Shown here piece by piece: positions 1 through 7,301 of a stretch of DNA of 64,000 nt (its first letter is position 1; each line of letters opens with the position of its first letter). The notes beneath the pieces were generated by a model, which did no database searches, was not told the DNA's origin, and saw only the letters and a program-made list of their open reading frames with translations. A program made the translations under genes and the position numbers. Source of the stretch: Acidobacteriota bacterium. Its GTDB lineage: Bacteria; Acidobacteriota; UBA6911; RPQK01; DATIPO01. Location of the stretch: the NCBI GenBank assembly GCA_035471785.1, contig DATIPQ010000143.1:1-64000 (forward strand), read 5' to 3'.

Positions 1-74
<74 letters not shown>

Positions 75-355
75 ATCTAAAAAACCCAACACCCGATTCC
101 TGCTCAACGCTTTACTGCTTACCGTCCAGTTGTCAAAGAACGAAGCGGCTTGAGAGGCGACGGCAAAGCCGCCCCTCCCAACCGCAGACTCCGTAGCTTA
201 CGGATTTCCGAACCCAAGTTCAAGCCAGAAGAGAGATTTTTTAAGCTTTTTTCCCAAGGACTGCGGTAAAGGCCTGAAAAAGCGCCGTTTAAAAGAAAGA
301 AAAAAAGTATCAAGGGCCTCTCGGCGCCTTCACCGGTCCGGCAGCGGCGGCCTTT
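75..355 (-). promoter_or_regulatory. rRNA operon leader and promoter region
   Basis: No gene is visible. On the minus strand this is the upstream and leader region of the rRNA operon. It contains a TTCTTTGACAACTGGAC stretch at about 145-129, of the kind often seen in pre-16S leaders, and an AT-rich tract at 235-315. A TTGATA hexamer (313-308) lies in that tract, but I cannot pair it with a -10 box at the right spacing, so I do not name a promoter. The 64-codon open frame here is mostly low-complexity leader sequence and is not supported. Confidence 0.5.
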
Positions 356-664
356 TCAGTAGACCTGCTCGCCGTAGAAACCCATCACTTCGCCGCATTT
401 CTTGCATTTAACGGTCTGGGGGATCTCGCAGAAGCGAGGAATGGCCCGCCACATCTCTTCGTGGTCGGGACGCACCTCTTCGCCCTCCCCGCACAAGATC
501 TCGGGATTGCGGCGCAGGTGCTTGACCTTGTACTTGTAGAGAGCGGCGTGTCCGCAGCGATAGCAGACGGCCTTCCGGAAGGCCACCGCCATTTCCACCT
601 GGCTGAAGCGGTTCTTGGAGAGCAGATCCCCGGTTTCCGCCTGATAAAGCCGTTCGTCAAACAT
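356..664 (-). CDS. small zinc-ribbon-like protein, unknown function
   Basis: A protein of about 102 aa. It carries an N-terminal CYRCGH motif, a middle cysteine (ILCGEGEE), another single cysteine (RFCEIPQ) and a C-terminal CKKCGEVMG motif. The two CxxC pairs suggest a rubredoxin- or zinc-ribbon-like metal site holding a small cytoplasmic fold. I chose the ATG at 664 (MFDERLY) over one 39 bases upstream because GGGGGGA lies just before it. I do not recognise the family. It sits alone between the rRNA leader and a divergent hypothetical gene. Confidence 0.6.
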   Translation of the reverse strand: MFDERLYQAETGDLLSKNRFSQVEMAVAFRKAVCYRCGHAALYKYKVKHLRRNPEILCGEGEEVRPDHEEMWRAIPRFCEIPQTVKCKKCGEVMGFYGEQVY

Positions 665-754
665 GGCCGCTTTCCCCCCAACCGTCTTATTTCTGTATAA
701 CATAGCGAGGCGGCGGCGTGCCTAGACACGGGTCCCCGGCCGCTTTAGGACGAT

Positions 755-1285
755 ATGCCCAAATACCTGCAAGCCATTCAATTCAAGTCACTGGACGAGG
801 CCGCCCAAGTCCTGAAGGAAGCCGGGCAGGCCGACCTGGCCCGGAGCCTCTTCGACGACGGGGGCCAAGAACCTCGAGGACTGCTTTCCGTCATCCCCTC
901 GGACCTGGTGGAGGAGGAGGTCTTCTACCGACTCTTCGACCAGAAAAAGGGCACCTTGGTGCAAGTGGAGCGGATCTCCTACAGCGGATTCGGCCCTCCC
1001 GCCGAAGCGGCCGACTACATGGGATTCGTCGGCACCGGGAGGGCCTACGTCCTCAAGGGGCGGCACTTGCCGGTGGAGATCGAGGACTGCCCCTGGGGGG
1101 CCGCCGATATCCACCATCTGGAGGCCCTGGTGCTGGACGGACAGCATCCCCTGGATCGGGCCGATCTGGCCCGGCGCATGGAGATCGACCCCGACTGGCA
1201 GTTCGAAGATCTCTTCCAGTTGATCCTGACGGGCCAGCGGACGGCGCAAGAGATCGACCGCCTCATTCATATGGGAGTCCACTGA
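755..1285 (+). CDS. hypothetical protein, 176 aa
   Basis: A soluble, acidic protein with no signal peptide and no motif I recognise. It begins MPKYLQAIQF and ends in a helical segment (FEDLFQLILTGQRTAQEIDRLIHMG). The reading frame is uninterrupted, codon use matches the neighbours, and an AGGA precedes the ATG. No function is assigned. Confidence 0.6.
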   Translation: MPKYLQAIQFKSLDEAAQVLKEAGQADLARSLFDDGGQEPRGLLSVIPSDLVEEEVFYRLFDQKKGTLVQVERISYSGFGPPAEAADYMGFVGTGRAYVLKGRHLPVEIEDCPWGAADIHHLEALVLDGQHPLDRADLARRMEIDPDWQFEDLFQLILTGQRTAQEIDRLIHMGVH

Positions 1286-1443
1286 ACGCCTGCCCCCCGG
1301 GTCGGCGCCCCCCTGAAACCCCTAAACGATTGAAAGCGCTTCAAAAAAGTCTCCGGCTCCAATTGACAGGCAGGCTATAATAAGAGGCGACGATTCCTCG
1401 GCAGACAGCCTCTCTGGGCCGGCCGATGAGAGGAGGCGGCGCC

Positions 1444-2154
1444 TTGCTCGTACCAACACGCCAACTCATGCTGGCTTTAATCGCCTGTCTGCTATGGCTG
1501 CCTGAGCTGGCGGCTCAGTCGCGCTTTTCCACCGACCAGCAGATCTTTTTCGCCCGCCGCCAGGCTTTGATGGATTTCGAGGACATCGACCTCGGTCCGC
1601 TCATCCAAGCCGGCCGGCAGCGCAATCCGCAACTGGACGAGCAGGAACTGGAACAGGTCATCCGCAGCAACATCCATTTCGTCTTCTACAACCAACTCGA
1701 CCGCAGCCGCTTCGTGGTCACGCCTCCGCCCCGGCAAGTGGTGGAAAAGGTCCAGACGGCGCTGGCGACGGGGCGCAAACTGCGTAAACTGGTAGAGGAT
1801 TTGCGCCGTCTCAACCAAAGGGGCCATTCCTCCAGGGTGCAGGCGGCACAGTCCATCCGCTCCATGGAGCAGGAGTCGCGGCGGCTGCGCAATATTTTCC
1901 GGCGATACTTTCGCGAGTATGGCAACGTCGAAATCCTGCTAGAATATGAACGGTCGCCCTCCGTGGAAGGCGACTTCGATCATTTTCTGCGACAGGCTGA
2001 CCCGCTTGTGGAACGCTTGGAGAACCGCCTGGCGGACTATTTCTTGAAGGCCCCTTCAGTCGTCACCGCCTCGGAATTCAACAGCCACTCGGTGGCAATG
2101 CTCAGCGATGCCTTGATGCGACTCAGCCGTATGGCCTTAAGGAGGCCCGACTAA
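1444..2154 (+). CDS. secreted or periplasmic helical protein, unknown function
   Basis: About 236 aa. The N-terminus is a signal peptide (LMLALIACLLWLPELAAQ, cleavage after AQ). The rest is helical and rich in Arg, Glu and Gln (for example RKLRKLVEDLRRLNQRG), suggesting a coiled-coil exported protein. The frame opens at ATG 1426, but AGGAGG at 1431-1436 lies inside that extension and is spaced 7 bases from an in-frame TTG at 1444, so I call the TTG. The gene ends directly against the GTG of the following peptidase, which implies one operon. Family not recognised. Confidence 0.6.
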   Translation: MLVPTRQLMLALIACLLWLPELAAQSRFSTDQQIFFARRQALMDFEDIDLGPLIQAGRQRNPQLDEQELEQVIRSNIHFVFYNQLDRSRFVVTPPPRQVVEKVQTALATGRKLRKLVEDLRRLNQRGHSSRVQAAQSIRSMEQESRRLRNIFRRYFREYGNVEILLEYERSPSVEGDFDHFLRQADPLVERLENRLADYFLKAPSVVTASEFNSHSVAMLSDALMRLSRMALRRPD

Positions 2155-3900
2155 GTGAGGACGATCCGGCGCATTTCCATTCTCCTGCTGCTGACCTTGA
2201 CGCCGGTCATGGCTCAGGAGGACTTCATGCGCCATCTGCGCTACCTGGCCTCTGACGAGCTGAGGGGCCGCGGCAACTACGATCCCCAGACCGAACTGGC
2301 CGCCGAGTACATCGCCGATGCATTCCGCAGCTTGAACCTGGAACCTGCGGGAAGCGAGGGCAGCTACTTTCAGAGCTTTCAGCTTCCGGTGCAGGTCAGT
2401 GTGGGACCGGATAGTTCGGTCCGCTTTCTCTATGGCGGCATCTACCCGACCTTACAGAGGGAGTTTGAACTGATCGGATACGGCTGGCCCTCGCGCACCG
2501 TCAGCGCCCCCCTGGTGTTCGCCGGCTACGGCATCAGCGCGGCCGACTACGACGACTATCAGGGCCTGGACGTGGAGGGCAAGATCGCCTTGATTCTGGA
2601 AGGCGAACCGCCCTTGGCCGGGGGGCCATCGACGCCTTATTCCACTTTGCGCTACAAGATCGCCAACGCCCGCGACCATGGGGCGGCGGGAATCCTCTTC
2701 GCCCAGGGCCCCCGCCTGCTGCGGTCAGACCGCCAGCGGCTGGAGAGCGGCAAGGAAATCCACAGCCTGGGCATTCCGGCCTTCCGGGCCTCTTCAGCCT
2801 GGTCCTGGAGCTTTCGCGGCTTTTTAGGCAGCCGCGAGGAGGCCATCAACCGCAGCCTTACCCCGCGTTCCTCCCCCATCGAGGGGCTGCGCGCCCAATT
2901 GCGCGTGGAGGTCAACGAGAATACGCGGGAGGCCCGCAACGTGTTGGGATTCATCCAGGGACGCAGCGACGAGGTGATCGTGTTGGGCGCCCATTACGAC
3001 CACGTGGGACTGGGAGGCCCCGAAACCCACCCTGAATTGCTGGGACAAATCCACAACGGCGCCGACGACAACGCCTCCGGGACTTCGGCGTTGCTGAGCC
3101 TGGCCCGCGAGCTGGCATTGGGCCCCACTCCCAGCCGCAGCATCCTGCTCATCGCCTTTGCGGGAGAAGAGCTGGGGCTGCTCGGTTCGCGCCATTTCAT
3201 GCGTCAGCCCACCATCGATCCGGCACGCATGATCTGCATGATCAATCTGGACATGGTGGGACGCAGCCAAGGAGAGATCCTGGTGCTCGGGGCCGGAACG
3301 GCCGAAGAATTCGAGCCTTTGTTAAGGTCCGCCCAACGCCGCACGCCCTTGCGCATCAGAACGTTCAATTCCCCCAGCGGACGCTCCGACCACCAGCCCT
3401 TTGCCGAAGCGGGCATACCGGTCCTCTTCTTCACCACCGGCCTGCACCACGCTCAATACCACCATCCCGACGACGACTGGCCGCTCATCGAGGTGAGCCG
3501 GAGCATCGAGGTCATCAACCTGGTTCAGTCGGTAATGCTCTCGCTGGACCGAATGCCTCAACGCCCTCAGCCCATCGACCTGCTGCCTCAACCCGATACT
3601 CTGGGCTTGCTGGGACAGTCCAACGGGGTCCTTTTGGGAATCCGCAGCGATGCCAACTGGCCCTACCCGGGGCTGCGTCTGAGAGCCGTAGACGAGGACA
3701 CTCCGGCATTCGAGGCAGGCTTGATCGAGGGCGACATTCTGATCGGATTCGACGGACGCCGCATAGACGACATGTACGACTTCACTCTGGCCCTGGAAGG
3801 ACGCTCGGCCGGAGAGGACGTTGACGTCATGGTGCTGCGCCAAGACCGCCTGCTCATCTTGCCCGTCCGGCTGGGCCAACGGGAAGCCGACGTACGCTGA
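2155..3900 (+). CDS. M28 family aminopeptidase with PA and PDZ domains
   Basis: An exported zinc peptidase, 581 aa. Signal peptide at residues 1-20 (ILLLLTLTPVMAQ). A PA domain follows (about 100-220, VFAGYGISAADYDDY). The M28 core at about 275-445 shows the co-catalytic zinc ligands: GAHYDHVG, NGADDNASG, GEELGLLGS, NLDMVG and HHPDDDW. A C-terminal PDZ domain lies at about 500-580 (PAFEAGLIEGDILIGFDG). M28 enzymes remove N-terminal residues from peptides; PA and PDZ modules usually help in substrate access. The GTG start is preceded by AAGGAGG at good spacing and abuts the upstream stop. Confidence 0.92.
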   Translation: MRTIRRISILLLLTLTPVMAQEDFMRHLRYLASDELRGRGNYDPQTELAAEYIADAFRSLNLEPAGSEGSYFQSFQLPVQVSVGPDSSVRFLYGGIYPTLQREFELIGYGWPSRTVSAPLVFAGYGISAADYDDYQGLDVEGKIALILEGEPPLAGGPSTPYSTLRYKIANARDHGAAGILFAQGPRLLRSDRQRLESGKEIHSLGIPAFRASSAWSWSFRGFLGSREEAINRSLTPRSSPIEGLRAQLRVEVNENTREARNVLGFIQGRSDEVIVLGAHYDHVGLGGPETHPELLGQIHNGADDNASGTSALLSLARELALGPTPSRSILLIAFAGEELGLLGSRHFMRQPTIDPARMICMINLDMVGRSQGEILVLGAGTAEEFEPLLRSAQRRTPLRIRTFNSPSGRSDHQPFAEAGIPVLFFTTGLHHAQYHHPDDDWPLIEVSRSIEVINLVQSVMLSLDRMPQRPQPIDLLPQPDTLGLLGQSNGVLLGIRSDANWPYPGLRLRAVDEDTPAFEAGLIEGDILIGFDGRRIDDMYDFTLALEGRSAGEDVDVMVLRQDRLLILPVRLGQREADVR

Positions 3901-3928
3901 ATCCCGGTCCTCCCCTTCCTCCCTCAGC

Positions 3929-4444
3929 TCAAATGAAGTCCTCTTCCTCGGCTACGAATTCGGGGGACACCGAGCGTCCCCGGGAGAAGAACGCCCGCAC
4001 CGTAGCGCTGGCGCTTTGCAGGACTTGGGAGAATCTCCGGGCAGGATGGAGGATGACCTGATGAACCTGGAAGGAGTAGCGGGAAAACGACTGGAAGCCG
4101 TCGTCGATCTGGCGATCGACCTGACGCATGCCCCGGCGCAGCTTTTCCACCGTCTCATGGAGGCGCTCGTCGCTCTCGCGGGCCGTCTCCAGGGTCTTGT
4201 CGGATGCTTTGCGGATCGTCTCCTGCAAGGGGGGGAGCTTGCGGCTGAGCGGCAGTATGCGGTCCACCGTCTTGGAGAGTGCCGAGGCGGCCTGATCGAG
4301 AGGCCGCATCCACTTGCTGAAGTTCCTCTCCAGCAGGCTGAGCCGGCGCGACACCTTGAGCAATACGAAGGTCAACGCCAGCGACTGCACAAAAAACACG
4401 ACCAGGATGATAAGAAAAGCGATCTCTAGAGAAGCTCCGTCCAT
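3929..4444 (-). CDS. membrane-anchored coiled-coil protein (DUF948-like)
   Basis: About 171 aa. One N-terminal transmembrane segment (LEIAFLIILVVFFVQSLALTF) is followed by a long amphipathic helical region (about 35-140) and a basic tail with an acidic C-terminus. This architecture resembles DUF948-type inner-membrane proteins, but the match is by layout only. The start is uncertain: I use the ATG at 4444, although the frame is open to a GTG at 4471. The small membrane protein just upstream on the same strand may be co-transcribed. Confidence 0.6.
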   Translation of the reverse strand: MDGASLEIAFLIILVVFFVQSLALTFVLLKVSRRLSLLERNFSKWMRPLDQAASALSKTVDRILPLSRKLPPLQETIRKASDKTLETARESDERLHETVEKLRRGMRQVDRQIDDGFQSFSRYSFQVHQVILHPARRFSQVLQSASATVRAFFSRGRSVSPEFVAEEEDFI

Positions 4445-4499
4445 GCAGGCATCATAGCTGACGCCGCTCACAACTCACAACCCTCGCCTCGGCTTGTTG

Positions 4500-4703
4500 T
4501 TAGGATTCGGCCGATTCGGCCGTCCGCTGCTTGATTCGGGAAAGCAGGGATTGCAGCCGCGGGGCGGAGGGAGGTTCCGACTTGATGCGGTCCCGCCGCC
4601 CGATGACCGACTTGGCCACAAGATGGAAAACCAGATAGAGGGAGAGAAAAATATAGAAGCCGGTGATCCCGAGGAGAATCGCCATCACAGCCCAAATGCT
4701 CAT
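4500..4703 (-). CDS. small single-pass membrane protein, 67 aa
   Basis: The N-terminal half is one strongly hydrophobic helix (VMAILLGITGFYIFLSLYLVFHLVA), followed by a short basic cytoplasmic tail. AAAGGG precedes the ATG at about 9 bases. It lies 56 bases upstream of the coiled-coil membrane gene and points the same way, so the two may work together. No function is recognised. Confidence 0.55.
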   Translation of the reverse strand: MSIWAVMAILLGITGFYIFLSLYLVFHLVAKSVIGRRDRIKSEPPSAPRLQSLLSRIKQRTAESAES

Positions 4704-4915
4704 CGCTTGATGCCCTTTCCATCAGATCCCGCCGGCTTGCCTCACACCCCATATAGATACCGGAGAGGTCCAAAAGTGGCCCCTAATTTCGAAGAAATTC
4801 GCATTTAGGCTTGATAAAGAAGCGGTGAAGAATTTGTTATCCGCCCTCAGAGGCGGCCAATCCGAGCGGCGGGAGGAGCTGACGAGAGCAGACGAGAGGG
4901 TCTGGAGCGTCCTGG

Positions 4916-5164
4916 TCAGGACTTGCGGATGGCCGCCAGAATGGCTTCGGTCAGGTGAGGGTCGAGGGGTATTTCTTCCTCTTCGCAGCAGGCCTCCTTG
5001 CCCATGCGAATCGCTTCCCGGTAGGTCTCCAGATAGTCTCGGCAGGGGGGGCACTTCTCAAGGTGGCTGGTGAAGGCGCCGGCTTGCTCTTCCGACATTT
5101 CCCCTTCTACGTAGTCGATGAGAAAATCGATGGCTTCTCGACAGGTCAGTCCTTGCTCCTTCAT
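4916..5164 (-). CDS. anti-sigma factor, zinc-finger (zf-HC2) type
   Basis: An 82-residue cytoplasmic protein. CREAIDFLIDYVEGEMS followed by SHLEKCPPCRDYLETY gives the H-x3-C-x2-C pattern of the zf-HC2 anti-sigma zinc domain, with an upstream cysteine (TCREA). It lacks a membrane segment, so it is a soluble ZAS-type anti-sigma factor. Its ATG overlaps the stop of the ECF sigma gene (ATGA), the usual layout of a sigma/anti-sigma pair. It presumably holds the sigma factor inactive until a thiol or metal signal is sensed; the signal is inferred. Confidence 0.85.
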   Translation of the reverse strand: MKEQGLTCREAIDFLIDYVEGEMSEEQAGAFTSHLEKCPPCRDYLETYREAIRMGKEACCEEEEIPLDPHLTEAILAAIRKS

Positions 5165-5772
5165 AGGGCCTCCTTGCGCAGCGCGGGATCGATTTGCTCG
5201 CGCAGGGCCTGGCGGGCCCGGTGCAAGCGAATCTTGACGGCATTCTCGGTGATCTCCAAGGCTTGAGCCGTTTCCGCCGTCGACATCTCTTCGATGTCGC
5301 GCATCAACAAAACGGTACGGTAGTTGTCGGGAAGGCGGTCGATGGCGTCCCGCACCAGTTGGCGGACCTCCTTGCGCTGCAGCAGTTTTTCTCCGCTGTC
5401 GGACCAGGGGCGGGCGGGATTGGCTTGATGCCCGTCCTCCAGGAAACCGGGAAGCATGTCTTCGATGGAATCTTCCCGCTTGCGCTTGCGGGAACGGATG
5501 CGCATCAATGCCGTATTGACGACGATGCGGTGAAGCCAGGTGCTCAGCTTGGCCTTTTGCTTGAACGTGCCGATCTTGCGGTAAACTTGGATGAAGGCTT
5601 CTTGGACGACGTCACGGGCCTGGTCGTCGTCGCGCATGAAGCGGCGCGCCACTGAGAGCATGCGGGGCCCCTGCTGCTCGACGAGTTGCCTGAAAGCTGT
5701 CTCGTCGCCTATCTTCAGAGCAGCGACCAGATCGCTGTCCTCGGCCTCCGACCTGTATCGAGGAGTTGCCAT
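5161..5772 (-). CDS. ECF-family RNA polymerase sigma factor
   Basis: 203 aa, the usual size for an ECF sigma factor. Region 2 is at about 25-95 (DDDQARDVVQEAFIQVYRKIGTF, then LSTWLHRIVVNTALMRIRSRKRKRE) and region 4 at about 135-195 (RLPDNYRTVLLMRDIEEMSTAETAQALEITENAVKIRLHRAR). It directs RNA polymerase to a dedicated promoter set. A zf-HC2 anti-sigma gene is coupled downstream. Which genes it controls cannot be read from this window. Confidence 0.93.
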   Translation of the reverse strand: MATPRYRSEAEDSDLVAALKIGDETAFRQLVEQQGPRMLSVARRFMRDDDQARDVVQEAFIQVYRKIGTFKQKAKLSTWLHRIVVNTALMRIRSRKRKREDSIEDMLPGFLEDGHQANPARPWSDSGEKLLQRKEVRQLVRDAIDRLPDNYRTVLLMRDIEEMSTAETAQALEITENAVKIRLHRARQALREQIDPALRKEAL

Positions 5773-5819
5773 GTAGGGATCATACCCTAGCCCGTCGATT
5801 TCGAGAAAGGCTCTAAGCC

Positions 5820-7301
5820 ATGCCCAAGCGATACCTGTCCGTCTTCTTCGCCTCGCTTCTTTTCCTTCGTCTGGCGGCCGCCCAGGACCTGCCCGAGCAC
5901 CGACTGTCGCGGGAGTCCATCGAGCAGGACTTGCGCTTCCTGGCCTCAGACGAGTTGATGGGACGCTTTGTGACCGCCGAGGGCGGACGCCTGGCCGCCG
6001 ACTATATCGAGACGCGTCTCAAGGAGGCGGGAGCCCGCGCCCTGCCCTCCCTGCAGGGCTACCGTCAGAAGGTCCCCTTGAGCGAGATTCCGCAGGCCCC
6101 CTCCGAGGGGTCGCTGCGGCTGCTGGAGACGGAATTCCGAGCCCCCGAGAGTCTGCTGCAGCTGCTCAGTCCGGCCTTGCAGGGGAGCTTCCCGACGGCA
6201 GTGGCCGAGCGGTTGGACGACCTGCCCGAGAAGCTCGAGGGCAAGCTGGTCGTGCTGCCTTTCGGCGACCCTGACCGTCCTGACTCGGCCTTTGCCGGGG
6301 TACGGGCGGGAGCGGACAAGGCGGAAGAAGTCGGCAGCCGGGGAGCCGTGGCGCTGGTAGAAGTCTTCATCGGCCCCGGCTTCGACGGTTTCGCAGCCTT
6401 TCTGGGACGATCGCGGGTGCTGCCCCGCGAAGAGGAGACGACCCCTCCCATCGTCCACTTGATGGCGTCTGCAACAGAGGAGTTGTGGACCCGCCTCAGG
6501 GAGGCCCAGGATCTGGAAGCCGTTCTCGACATCCCCTCCAGGCTGAGCCAATCGGTCTGGGCCGACAACGTCGTAGCCTGGGTGGAAGGATCCGATCCGG
6601 AACTGCGCGATCAGTATGTGGCCTTGGGCGCCCATTACGATCACGTGGGAGCCGACCGCAACCTGCCGGGAGCCAGCGAGGAAGACTTCATCTACAATGG
6701 CGCCCGCGACAACGGCATGGGCGTAACGGCCCTGCTGGCGGCCGCCCGGGCCCTGGCCGAGAAGCCCCCCCGCCGCTCAGTGCTGCTGATCGCCTTCACG
6801 GCCGAAGAGGTGGGCTTGCTGGGAAGCTCCTATCTGGCCGAGCATCCTCCCGTGGAACTGAGCAAGCTGGTCTTTCTGCTCAATTCGGACACCGGCGGAT
6901 ACACCGACACCGACGTGGTCACGGTAGTAGGCCTGGAGCGGGTCACGGCGCGTCCACTTATCGAGAAAGCCTGCCGCGAGTTCGGCATGGAGGCCATTCC
7001 CAATCCCGCTCCCGAGCAGCGCCTGTTCAACCGCTCCGACAACATCCCCTTCGCCCGCAAGGGGGTGCCGGCTCCCACGTTCAGTCCGGGATTCCGGGCC
7101 TGGACGGCGGAGCTGGTCAAGCACTACCACCGGCCCTCGGACGAGGTGACCGAGGACTTCGACTTCGACTACCTGTTGCGCTTTTCCCAGGCTTTTGCCC
7201 ATGCCATCCGCCTGATCGGCGACGAGCCTTCCCAGACGGGGTGGGAAGAAGGTCAGTCCTTCGCCGAAGCCTGGCGGGAACTGTATGGCAACAAGCCGTA
7301 G
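5820..7301 (+). CDS. M28 family peptidase, second copy
   Basis: 493 aa, exported (signal peptide LSVFFASLLFLRLAAAQ). Zinc ligands are visible at GAHYDHVGADRN, NGARDNGMG, AEEVGLLGSSY, LNSDTGGYTD and KHYHRPSDE. Unlike the M28 enzyme at 2155-3900, it has no C-terminal PDZ domain. It is a distinct paralogue, not a recent duplicate: identity is confined to the catalytic motifs. Its last 49 bases overlap the 3' end of the convergent dynamin-like gene. Confidence 0.92.
   Translation: MPKRYLSVFFASLLFLRLAAAQDLPEHRLSRESIEQDLRFLASDELMGRFVTAEGGRLAADYIETRLKEAGARALPSLQGYRQKVPLSEIPQAPSEGSLRLLETEFRAPESLLQLLSPALQGSFPTAVAERLDDLPEKLEGKLVVLPFGDPDRPDSAFAGVRAGADKAEEVGSRGAVALVEVFIGPGFDGFAAFLGRSRVLPREEETTPPIVHLMASATEELWTRLREAQDLEAVLDIPSRLSQSVWADNVVAWVEGSDPELRDQYVALGAHYDHVGADRNLPGASEEDFIYNGARDNGMGVTALLAAARALAEKPPRRSVLLIAFTAEEVGLLGSSYLAEHPPVELSKLVFLLNSDTGGYTDTDVVTVVGLERVTARPLIEKACREFGMEAIPNPAPEQRLFNRSDNIPFARKGVPAPTFSPGFRAWTAELVKHYHRPSDEVTEDFDFDYLLRFSQAFAHAIRLIGDEPSQTGWEEGQSFAEAWRELYGNKP

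Noticed and set aside
119-313. 64-codon ORF (minus strand) in the rRNA leader
   Set aside because: Low-complexity, no RBS, sits in the leader/promoter region of the 16S gene.
1363-1381. TTGACA and TATAAT hexamers before the gene at 1444
   Set aside because: Only 7 bases separate them, so they do not form a sigma-70 promoter; neither has a partner at 16-18 bases.
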